Of a DNA stretch of 5,242 bases, positions 1-5,242 are shown piece by piece. The translations under genes and the position numbers were made by a program. The stretch covers positions 705 through 5,946 of the forward strand of contig DDKG01000228.1 in the NCBI GenBank assembly GCA_002339265.1, written 5' to 3'. Within the stretch, counting starts at the first letter, position 1, and the number at the start of each line of letters is the position of its first letter. Source of the DNA: Massilia sp. UBA2604. Lineage in GTDB: Bacteria; Pseudomonadota; Gammaproteobacteria; Burkholderiales; Burkholderiaceae_D. The notes beneath the pieces were generated by a model, which did not search any database, had not been told where the DNA came from, and worked only from the letters and a program-made list of their open reading frames with translations.

Positions 1-302
1 TCGATGGTGCCGCCGCAGGGCAGGCCGAAGCGGTGCGCCTCGTCGGCGCTGATGCCGTAGCTGATGATTTCGGGGAGGGTGATCTCGATGCCGTTGTCGC
101 GCACGCGGGCGATCAGGTCGTCCTCGATGCAGCCGCCGGAGACCGAGCCGACCACTTGCCCGTCCTCGCAGATGGCGAGCGTGGCGCCGACCGGGCGCGG
201 GCTAGAGCCCCAGGTCTTGATCACCGTGACCAGCTGGCAGCGCTGGCCGCCCGCGAGCCAGGCGGCGCAGGTTTTCAGTACGTCGAGATCGATGCTGTCC
301 AT
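1..302 (-). CDS. XdhC/CoxI-family protein, N-terminal part (cut by window edge)
   Basis: This reading frame starts at ATG 302-300 and stays open to base 1, giving 100 residues and no stop, so the C-terminal part lies outside the window. The visible part has the hallmarks of the XdhC/CoxI N-terminal domain: WGSSPRPVGA at residues 31-40, GSVSGGCIED at 52-61, and GLPCGGTI at 93-100 with conserved Cys58 and Cys96. Members of this family help load or sulfurate the molybdenum cofactor of xanthine dehydrogenase-type enzymes in the cytoplasm. No molybdoenzyme gene is visible here, so the partner is unknown and I give no gene symbol. The start was chosen because no upstream in-frame ATG exists before the AT-rich stretch. 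No clear Shine-Dalgarno precedes it. It is co-oriented with the M48-like gene but separated by 180 bases, so it may have its own promoter. Confidence 0.88.
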   Translation of the reverse strand, partial: MDSIDLDVLKTCAAWLAGGQRCQLVTVIKTWGSSPRPVGATLAICEDGQVVGSVSGGCIEDDLIARVRDNGIEITLPEIISYGISADEAHRFGLPCGGTI

Positions 303-482
303 GGTGTGGTCGCCGCCATATGCGGGATAGATACAAGATGGACAATCATACAAAAAAAGCGGGGAAGGTGCTGGAGCGCGCGTGCGGGGGAGTGGGGGCT
401 ATTCTGGCCCCAACACGTCATTCCCGCGAAGGCGGGAATCCAAGTAGGTGCCGCAGTGTTACATCCTACGGCACACCACCAA
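303..482. other. Intergenic region between the M48-like gene and the XdhC-family gene
   Basis: This 180-base gap holds no supported gene. It contains a palindromic repeat near the M48-like stop codon (420-439). It also has an AT-rich stretch at about 327-358, including seven consecutive A on the plus strand at 352-358, which stands out against the GC-rich surroundings. On the minus strand the AT-rich stretch lies 25 to 56 bases upstream of the XdhC-family ATG, a sensible place for a promoter. The best sigma-70-like hexamers (TTGTCC at 345-340, then ATATGG or TATCCC) are too poor to call a promoter with confidence. Confidence 0.6.
416..444. repeat. Short interspersed palindrome (REP-like, dRS3-type core)
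   Basis: The core at 420-439 is a perfect inverted repeat: ATTCCCGC (420-427), loop GAAG, GCGGGAAT (432-439). It is flanked by CGTC on the left and CCAAG on the right. ATTCCC, eight bases, GGGAAT is the layout of the Neisseria dRS3 element, and near-identical palindromes are scattered between genes in many proteobacteria. It starts 38 bases past the M48-like stop codon (read on the minus strand). Neither side has a T-tract, so it is not a classical intrinsic terminator, though it could protect the mRNA 3' end. Only one copy lies in this window, so the repeat status rests on recognition of the motif. Confidence 0.7.
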
Positions 483-1574
483 TCAAGGCACCAGCGGCTT
501 CTTGCCGCTCTTCTTGGTCTTCACCTCGGCCACCGCCTTGTCGATCGCCGCGATGCGCTGCGAGGTCGACGGGTGGTTGGCCGTGTAGCCGTTGAGGATG
601 CGGGCCGGGTAGGTGGCCGCCAGGCGTTTCCAGAAGGCGGACGCGCCGTCGATGCGGTAGCCGGCACGCGCCACCAGGTAGATTGCCAGGCGGTCGGCCG
701 CCACGTCGTCGGCCACCGGCATGGCCTTGATGCCGCCGCTGCCGATCAGCATCGAGGTATCGGGCGTGATCGCGGTGAGGTTGTCGATGATGCTGCCGAT
801 GGTCGCCGCATTGCGCTGCGTGGCCGCGTGGCCCAGCATATTGTGCGCCATCGTGCGCGCCACGACGTAGGCCAGTTCGTCGTCGTTCTGGGCAAAGCCC
901 AGCATGCCGCGGGTGACCATCACGCGCGAGCCGTCGGCGTAGGCGTTGATGTTGTCGGCGTTGCCCAGTTCGATCGCAAAGGCGCAGGCGCGGGTCACCG
1001 GGATGGTGAGATCGCGCTGGTTGCCGTTACGCTCGATCGACAGCGGCAGGCTGGCCTGCTTGCTCATGATCGGGCCGAACACGGCGCCGGCCTGGGACAG
1101 GGCGTTCGGGCCCTCTGGCAGCGGCGTGCCGCCGGCCGCCACCAGGCGGTCGCCCTGGCGCAGGCCGGCGCGCGCCGCGCCGCTGCCGTTCAGGACATTG
1201 GTGACCTGCAGGCGTTCGCCCATGCCCAGCACCACCCAGGCCGCCTCGTTGTACTGGCCCGGATAGGTGTAGCGGTTCTTGGCCGTGAAGCCGAGCAGGT
1301 TGCGGGCGTGCTTGGTGCACAGCTCCGCGTTGTCGATCAGGAGGGGGGCCGAGATCCGGTACAGGCGGTCGTGCTGGGTCGCCATGCGGGTGAGCGTGTC
1401 GGCCGCCGCCGCCATCTGCGGCGTGACCGGCGGCTTGCCTGGCGCCTGGTCCGGGATCACGCGCGGGGTGGTCGACGATTGCATGGGGCCTGGCGTGCTG
1501 CAGGCGGCCAGCAAGGCCGCCGTGCCCGCGATCAGGGCCGCGGACTTGAAGCGTTGAAGACGGTTTGGGATCAT
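483..1574 (-). CDS. M48-like lipoprotein with PDZ-like region; zinc site degenerate (putative pseudopeptidase)
   Basis: The 363-residue product starts with a basic N-terminus, a hydrophobic stretch (residues 12-24) and a lipobox LAAC with Cys25. It is therefore predicted to be a lipoprotein, exported and cleaved by signal peptidase II. A PDZ-like region follows at about 112-193 (LQVTNVLNGSGAARAGLRQGD inside it), then an M48 peptidase-like domain at about 196-350. The fold landmarks are present: NAYADGSRVMVTRGML (210-225), ELAYVV, AHNMLGH, ADRLAIYLVARAGY (293-306) and NHPSTSQR (333-340). The catalytic signature HExxH is replaced by RTMAH (240-244), and the third zinc ligand, Glu of ExxxD, is Asp290. 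Zinc proteolysis is therefore doubtful; a scaffold or chaperone role is an inference. Cys86 and Cys197 could form a disulfide. The C-terminus is lysine-rich (351-359). The start follows a strong Shine-Dalgarno, 12 bases after the dut stop. Confidence 0.88.
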   Translation of the reverse strand: MIPNRLQRFKSAALIAGTAALLAACSTPGPMQSSTTPRVIPDQAPGKPPVTPQMAAAADTLTRMATQHDRLYRISAPLLIDNAELCTKHARNLLGFTAKNRYTYPGQYNEAAWVVLGMGERLQVTNVLNGSGAARAGLRQGDRLVAAGGTPLPEGPNALSQAGAVFGPIMSKQASLPLSIERNGNQRDLTIPVTRACAFAIELGNADNINAYADGSRVMVTRGMLGFAQNDDELAYVVARTMAHNMLGHAATQRNAATIGSIIDNLTAITPDTSMLIGSGGIKAMPVADDVAADRLAIYLVARAGYRIDGASAFWKRLAATYPARILNGYTANHPSTSQRIAAIDKAVAEVKTKKSGKKPLVP

Positions 1575-1576
1575 GG

Positions 1577-1584
1577 TCCTCCTC
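1577..1584 (-). promoter_or_regulatory. Strong ribosome binding site of the M48-like gene
   Basis: On the minus strand the sequence GAGGAGGA lies two bases before ATG 1574-1572; its AGGAG core is a few bases further back. It fits the 3' end of 16S rRNA well and fixes the start of the M48-like gene. It sits in the 12-base gap after the dut stop codon (1589-1587), so ribosomes finishing dut could re-initiate here. Confidence 0.8.
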
Positions 1585-1586
1585 TA

Positions 1587-2036
1587 TTATTGTTTGCCGG
1601 TGCTGCCGAAGCCTCCGGCGCCACGGTCGCTCGATGCGAACTCCTCGACTACATTGAAGCCCACCTGCAGCACGGGCACGACGATCAGCTGCGCCAATCG
1701 GTCCATCGGCTGCAGCACGAAGGTGGCGGCGCCGCGGTTCCAGGTGGAGACCATCAGCTGGCCCTGGTAATCGGAGTCGATCAAGCCTACCAGATTGCCC
1801 AGAACAATGCCGCTCTTATGGCCGAGCCCACTGCGCGGCAGGATCATGGCGGCGTAGCCCGGATCGCCGATGTGGATGGCCAGACCGGTCGGCACCAGCA
1901 CCGTCTGGCCAGGCTCGATGGTGAGCGGCGCATCGATGCAGGCGCGCAGGTCGAGGCCCGCGCTGCCCGGGGTGCCGTAAGCCGGCAGCAGGTCTTTCAT
2001 GCGTGGGTCGAGGATCTTGAGGTCGATATTCTTCAT
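1587..2036 (-). CDS. dut: Deoxyuridine 5'-triphosphate nucleotidohydrolase (dUTPase)
   Basis: The product hydrolyses dUTP to dUMP and pyrophosphate in the cytoplasm, which keeps uracil out of DNA and supplies dUMP for thymidylate synthesis. The 149-residue length is normal for the homotrimeric bacterial enzyme, and all five dUTPase motifs are present: motif 1 GSAGLDLRA (24-32), motif 2 [11 protein letters not shown] (66-76), motif 3 [10 protein letters not shown] (84-93) with Asp89 and Tyr90 in the uracil-binding and catalytic loop, motif 4 [11 protein letters not shown] (109-119), and the glycine-rich motif 5 [10 protein letters not shown] (138-147), which closes over the phosphates. It begins 20 bases after the coaBC stop; the gap has only a weak purine-rich stretch (AAGACAAG) as ribosome binding site. 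The coaBC-dut pairing is also seen in E. coli (dfp-dut). Nothing unusual is visible. Confidence 0.97.
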   Translation of the reverse strand: MKNIDLKILDPRMKDLLPAYGTPGSAGLDLRACIDAPLTIEPGQTVLVPTGLAIHIGDPGYAAMILPRSGLGHKSGIVLGNLVGLIDSDYQGQLMVSTWNRGAATFVLQPMDRLAQLIVVPVLQVGFNVVEEFASSDRGAGGFGSTGKQ

Positions 2037-2056
2037 GTGATACTTGTCTTGGTTTT

Positions 2057-3277
2057 TTAAGTAAGCAGGGAGCGCTGTTCGATACGCTTGGCGATTTCGG
2101 ACACCAGCTGGCGCGCCAGCGTCAGCTTGTCGGCCCGCTCGAGCACCGTGTGCCCGCTCTCGTCGAACAGGATCACGGTATTGTCATCCTGCCCGAAAGT
2201 CTGGTGGCCGATATTACCCACCAACAGGGGAATACCTTTTTTTTCACGTTTCGCGGCGCCGTACTGTTCCAGCTGTTCGGATTCGGCGGCGAAGCCCACG
2301 CAATACGGCCAGCCGGACAGCGACACCGTGCCGGCCACCGAGGCCAGGATGTCGGCGTTCTGCGCGAATTCGAGTTGCGGCGGCGCGCCGTCCGCCGTCT
2401 TCTTGATCTTCTGGTCGCTGGCGTTCGCCACGCGCCAGTCGGCCACCGCGGCCACGCCGATGAACACGTGCTGGCCTTCCACGCCCGCCATCACGGCGTC
2501 GTGCATCTGCTGCGCGGTGAGCACGTCGATGCGGCGCACGCCATGCGGGGTGGGCAGCGACACCGGTCCCGAGACCAGGGTCACTTCGGCGCCGGCTTCG
2601 CGCGCCGCGCGCGCCAGCGCATAACCCATCTTGCCCGAGGACAGATTGGTGATGCCGCGCACCGGATCGATCGGCTCGAAGGTCGGGCCGGCGGTGATCA
2701 GGACACGGCGCCCGGCCAGCACCTTGTGCTGGAACGAGGCGATCAGTTCTTCGACCAGTTCTTCGGCTTCGAGCATGCGGCCCAGGCCCGTCTCGCCGCA
2801 GGCCTGCGAGCCGCAGCCCGGGCCGAACAGGCAAATGCCGTCTTCGAGCAGCTGGGCGACGTTGCGCTGGGTGGCCGGGTTTTCCCACATCTCGACGTTC
2901 ATCGCCGGCGCCACGTGCAGCGGCACGTGACGCGGCCGCGCCACGCACAGGGTCGACAGCAGGTCGTCGGCCGCGCCGTGCGCGAGTTTACGCATGAAGT
3001 CGGCCGAGCAGGGCGCGATCAGGATCGCGTCGGCGTTGCGGGTCAGGTCGATGTGGGCCATATTGTTGGCCATGCGCGCATCCCACTGGTCCAGGTAGAC
3101 CGGCTGGCCCGACAAGGCCTGCATCGTCACGGCGCCGATGAAGTGGGTGGCCGCTTCGGACATCACCACCTGGACGCTGGCGCCCTGCTTGACCAGGGCG
3201 CGACACAGCTCGGCCGCCTTGTAGCAGGCCACGCCGCCGGTCAGGCCGAGGACGATGCGCTTGCCTTTCAGCTCCAT
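2057..3277 (-). CDS. coaBC: Bifunctional phosphopantothenoylcysteine decarboxylase / phosphopantothenate-cysteine ligase
   Basis: This is the two-domain enzyme (also called Dfp) that joins 4'-phosphopantothenate to cysteine using CTP and then decarboxylates the product to 4'-phosphopantetheine, for coenzyme A synthesis in the cytoplasm. With the start used here it has 406 residues, the usual length. The N-terminal CoaC flavoprotein half (about 1-185) shows TGGVACYKA (13-21), catalytic His75 in [13 protein letters not shown] (124-127), and Cys160 in the flap [12 protein letters not shown]. The C-terminal CoaB half (about 189-400) shows [20 protein letters not shown] (197-216) with Asn211, AAVADWRV, and KIKK (290-293). 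ATG 3277-3275 was preferred over the in-frame GTG two codons upstream because the Shine-Dalgarno AAGGAG lies seven bases before the ATG but only one base before the GTG. It lies 17 bases after the lspA stop. Confidence 0.97.
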   Translation of the reverse strand: MELKGKRIVLGLTGGVACYKAAELCRALVKQGASVQVVMSEAATHFIGAVTMQALSGQPVYLDQWDARMANNMAHIDLTRNADAILIAPCSADFMRKLAHGAADDLLSTLCVARPRHVPLHVAPAMNVEMWENPATQRNVAQLLEDGICLFGPGCGSQACGETGLGRMLEAEELVEELIASFQHKVLAGRRVLITAGPTFEPIDPVRGITNLSSGKMGYALARAAREAGAEVTLVSGPVSLPTPHGVRRIDVLTAQQMHDAVMAGVEGQHVFIGVAAVADWRVANASDQKIKKTADGAPPQLEFAQNADILASVAGTVSLSGWPYCVGFAAESEQLEQYGAAKREKKGIPLLVGNIGHQTFGQDDNTVILFDESGHTVLERADKLTLARQLVSEIAKRIEQRSLLT

Positions 3278-3284
3278 GTTCACA

Positions 3285-3290
3285 CTCCTT
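3285..3290 (-). promoter_or_regulatory. Ribosome binding site that decides the coaBC start
   Basis: AAGGAG on the minus strand lies seven bases before ATG 3277-3275 and one base before the in-frame GTG 3283-3281. Normal spacing is about 5 to 9 bases, so this supports the ATG. The site is in the short gap after the lspA stop codon (3297-3295). Confidence 0.8.
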
Positions 3291-3294
3291 ACGG

Positions 3295-3834
3295 TTAAGA
3301 CTTGTTCACCCGGCGCAGTTCGTCGAGGACGAACAGGACGGCGCCCACCGAGATGCCGATGTCGGCGATGTTAAAGGCCGGGAAGTGACCGATGCCGGTC
3401 CAGTAGAAATCGAGGAAGTCGATCACGTGGCCGTGCACCACGCGGTCGATGCCGTTGCCGATCGCGCCGGCCATGATCAGGGCCAGGGCAAAGCAGAACA
3501 GGCGCTGGCTCGCGTTCTTCGACATCATGTAGACGCAGAACACCACGGCGGCGATCGCGATCCCCAGGAACAGCCAGCGCTGCCAGCCGCCGGCGTCGCC
3601 CAGGAAGCTGAACGCGGCGCCCGGATTGTAGACCTTGATCAGGTTGAAGAAACTTGTGATCGGCAGCGTCTCGGCATAGGCGAAGGTGCGTTCGACGGTG
3701 ATCTTGGTGACCTGGTCGAGCAGGACGATGATCAGGGACAGGCCGATCCAGGGGAACAGGCTGGCCTTGCTGCTGGTGACGAGGGTCGGGCTGGACTTCG
3801 GACCGGATGCGACAGGTTTCTTTTTGGTTGCCAT
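3295..3834 (-). CDS. lspA: Lipoprotein signal peptidase (signal peptidase II)
   Basis: This inner-membrane aspartic protease removes signal peptides from prolipoproteins after diacylglyceryl is added to the lipobox cysteine. The 179-residue protein has four hydrophobic segments (about 28-42, 87-104, 112-130, 155-171). It also carries the family motifs: LDQVTK (39-44), YNPGAAFSFL (69-78), GNGIDR (126-131) with catalytic Asp130, and FNIADIGIS (154-162) with catalytic Asp158. The N-terminus carries about 25 extra polar, lysine-rich residues before the first membrane segment, presumably cytoplasmic. The ATG at 3834 is the only reasonable start: an in-frame stop (TGA, 3858-3856) lies upstream with no other start between. 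No good Shine-Dalgarno precedes it, and a strong hairpin ends 18 bases upstream. The ileS-lspA order is widely conserved. The M48-like lipoprotein downstream would be one of its substrates. Confidence 0.97.
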   Translation of the reverse strand: MATKKKPVASGPKSSPTLVTSSKASLFPWIGLSLIIVLLDQVTKITVERTFAYAETLPITSFFNLIKVYNPGAAFSFLGDAGGWQRWLFLGIAIAAVVFCVYMMSKNASQRLFCFALALIMAGAIGNGIDRVVHGHVIDFLDFYWTGIGHFPAFNIADIGISVGAVLFVLDELRRVNKS

Positions 3835-3852
3835 GGTGTGTGATGTCGATAC

Positions 3853-3883
3853 CCGTCATGCCGCGACGGGCGCGGCATGACGG
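3853..3883. repeat. Perfect 13-bp inverted repeat in the lspA leader
   Basis: CCGTCATGCCGCG (3853-3865) and CGCGGCATGACGG (3871-3883) are exact reverse complements separated by the five-base loop ACGGG. In minus-strand RNA this would be a very stable hairpin between the ileS stop (3917-3915) and the lspA start (3834), ending 18 bases before that start. It is not an intrinsic terminator for this transcript, because GGTATCG rather than a T-run follows it on the minus strand. It may be an interspersed REP-like palindrome, a transcript stabiliser, or an element affecting lspA translation; the sequence does not decide between these. Confidence 0.85.
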
Positions 3884-3914
3884 AAAAACCCGCGGGTCTG
3901 ATGACCCTTGGGAC

Positions 3915-5242
3915 TCAGGCGAAGCGGCGTGGTTCGCCGGCGCCGAACAGGTTGCTGGTGCAGCGGCCGCACAGCGTCGGATGCGCGTGGTCGTGGCCGA
4001 CGTCGCGGCGGTAGTGCCAGCAGCGCTCGCACTTCTCGGCAGTCGACGGTTCCACGGTCACGCCTTCATCGGCTTCGGCGGCCACTTCGCTGACGCTCGC
4101 CTGCGAGGTGATGAAGACGAACTTCAGGTCGTCGTCCAGGCTGGCCAGCGCGCGGTACTTGTCGCCCGAGGCCTTGATCGCCAGCTCCGCCTGCAGCGAG
4201 GAGCCGATGGCGCCCGAGGCGCGCACTTCTTCCAGCTGCTTGGTGACGTCGGTACGCACCTGGCGCAGCAGCGCGTACTTGGCCAACAAAGCCTCGCCGT
4301 CTTCGAGCGCAGGGAAGGTCCACAGCGTCTGGGTGAAGATGGTCTCGTCGCTCTCGGCAAACTTCTGCTGGCCCGCGAACACGGCCCACGCTTCCTCGGC
4401 GGTGAACGACAGGACCGGCGCCATCACGCGCAGCAGCGAGTGGGCGATGTGCCACAGCGCGGTCTGCGCCGAGCGGCGCGCCTGCGATTCCACACCCGTC
4501 GTGTACAGGCGGTCCTTCAGGATGTCGAGGTAGAAGCCGCCCAGGTCTTCCGAGCAGTAGTTCTGCAGGCGCGAGACGACCGGGTGGAACTCGTAGCGCT
4601 CGAAGTGGGCGGCCACGTCGTTCTGCAGCTGCGCCATCGAGGCGATCGCGTAGCGGTCGATCTCGAGCAGCTCGGCCATCGGCACCGCGTGCTGCGCCGG
4701 GTCGAAGTCCGAGGTGTTGGCCAGCAGGAAGCGCAGCGTGTTGCGGATGCGGCGATAGCTCTCGGTCACGCGCTTGAGGATCTCTTCGCCGATCGACAGC
4801 TCGCCCGTGTAGTCGGTCGAGGCCACCCACAGGCGCAGGATGTCGGCGCCGAGGGTATCCGAGATCTTCTGCGGCGCCATGGTATTACCCAGCGACTTCG
4901 ACATCTTCTTGCCGTTCTCGTCGACGGTGAAGCCGTGGGTCAGCAGCGCCTTGTACGGCGGCATCCCGTTGAGCATCGACGAGGTCAGGAGCGACGAGTG
5001 GAACCAGCCGCGGTGCTGGTCCGAACCTTCCAGGTACAGGTCGGCCGGGAACGCGGATTGTTCCTTGTGCGAGCCGCGCAGCACGGTCTGGTGGGTGCTG
5101 CCCGAATCGAACCAGACGTCCAGCGTGTCCTTGTTCTTTTCATAGGTCGCAGCATCGTCGCCCAGCAGCGTGGCCGGGTCGAGGTTGTGCCAGGCGTCGA
5201 TGCCGCCCGCTTCGATCAGCTTGGCCACCTGCTCCAGCAGTT
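3915..5242 (-). CDS. ileS: Isoleucyl-tRNA synthetase, C-terminal part (cut by window edge)
   Basis: The frame is open from the right edge to TGA 3917-3915, giving 441 residues, close to half of a normal IleS of about 940. The enzyme charges tRNA-Ile with isoleucine in the cytoplasm. The visible part begins late in the class I catalytic core and contains [47 protein letters not shown] (KMSKS ATP-binding loop at 4907-4893) and [18 protein letters not shown]. The anticodon-binding helical domain follows ([15 protein letters not shown], then LLEIDRYA). The C-terminus has a zinc finger of two CxxC pairs, CERC (4031-4020) and CGRC (3971-3960), as in bacterial IleS of the E. coli type. The HIGH motif and the editing domain lie outside the window. 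The GTG at 5228 is an internal Val codon, not a start. Confidence 0.98.
   Translation of the reverse strand, partial: LLEQVAKLIEAGGIDAWHNLDPATLLGDDAATYEKNKDTLDVWFDSGSTHQTVLRGSHKEQSAFPADLYLEGSDQHRGWFHSSLLTSSMLNGMPPYKALLTHGFTVDENGKKMSKSLGNTMAPQKISDTLGADILRLWVASTDYTGELSIGEEILKRVTESYRRIRNTLRFLLANTSDFDPAQHAVPMAELLEIDRYAIASMAQLQNDVAAHFERYEFHPVVSRLQNYCSEDLGGFYLDILKDRLYTTGVESQARRSAQTALWHIAHSLLRVMAPVLSFTAEEAWAVFAGQQKFAESDETIFTQTLWTFPALEDGEALLAKYALLRQVRTDVTKQLEEVRASGAIGSSLQAELAIKASGDKYRALASLDDDLKFVFITSQASVSEVAAEADEGVTVEPSTAEKCERCWHYRRDVGHDHAHPTLCGRCTSNLFGAGEPRRFA

Noticed and set aside
317..352. Sigma-70 promoter for the XdhC-family gene
   Set aside because: The location and AT-richness fit, but the best hexamer pairs match the consensus at only three or four of six positions each, so no specific promoter can be called.
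352..358. Seven-base T-run on the minus strand as an intrinsic terminator for the M48-like gene
   Set aside because: No stable stem lies directly before it. The nearest hairpins (395-411 and 420-439) are more than 35 bases upstream of the run.
444..474. Two competing stems, GTAGG/CCTAC (444-448 and 465-469) and GTGCCG/CGGCAC (448-453 and 469-474), as a possible RNA switch
   Set aside because: The stems are only 5 and 6 bp with long loops, lie just after the M48-like stop codon rather than before a gene start, and resemble no known regulator. Chance pairing is the simpler explanation.
33..2060. Plus-strand open frame of 675 codons crossing the XdhC, M48-like and dut genes
   Set aside because: It is antisense to three well-supported genes and spans the gap between two of them. 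Its translation is low-complexity, rich in Arg, Ala, Gly, His and Val, with no recognisable motif. Long antisense frames are expected where GC-rich codon use makes stop codons rare.
2150..3298. Plus-strand open frame of 382 codons opposite coaBC
   Set aside because: It mirrors coaBC, whose motifs are unmistakable; the plus-strand translation has no family features and the composition of an antisense shadow.
3371..3859. Minus-strand frame overlapping lspA, starting at an ATG inside the leader hairpin
   Set aside because: It overlaps lspA in another frame, has no ribosome binding site, and its translation is Arg/Pro/Asp-rich with no membrane segments or motifs, whereas the lspA frame carries all catalytic residues.

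Overview
The window looks like a piece of chromosome from a high-GC betaproteobacterium. The likeliest group is Burkholderiales, family Oxalobacteraceae, for example Massilia or a relative. This rests on the general look of the proteins, the GC-rich codon use, and the gene order ileS-lspA-coaBC-dut, which I know from that group; the genus is an inference. No mobile element, CRISPR array, tRNA or rRNA was seen.

All supported genes lie on the minus strand, so they are read from the right edge to the left. From 5242 down to 1 they are: the C-terminal 441 residues of isoleucyl-tRNA synthetase (ileS, cut by the window edge); an 80-base gap with a strong perfect hairpin; signal peptidase II (lspA); bifunctional phosphopantothenoylcysteine decarboxylase/phosphopantothenate-cysteine ligase (coaBC); dUTPase (dut); and an M48-like lipoprotein with a PDZ-like region. 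A 180-base gap carrying a short interspersed palindrome follows, then the N-terminal 100 residues of an XdhC/CoxI-family protein (cut by the left edge). Gaps within lspA-coaBC-dut-M48 are only 12 to 20 bases, so these four are probably one transcript, perhaps together with ileS.

The first four genes are housekeeping: tRNA charging, lipoprotein maturation, coenzyme A synthesis and removal of dUTP. The M48-like gene is the least ordinary. It encodes a predicted lipoprotein, so LspA from the same cluster would be expected to process it. Its fold landmarks are present, but the zinc-protease signature HExxH reads RTMAH and the third zinc ligand (Glu) is Asp. It is therefore a candidate pseudopeptidase.

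The two palindromes, at 420-439 and 3853-3883, are the main non-coding structures. The first is a common type of interspersed repeat. The second sits in the lspA leader, where no good Shine-Dalgarno sequence is visible. No wholly new multi-gene system is evident.
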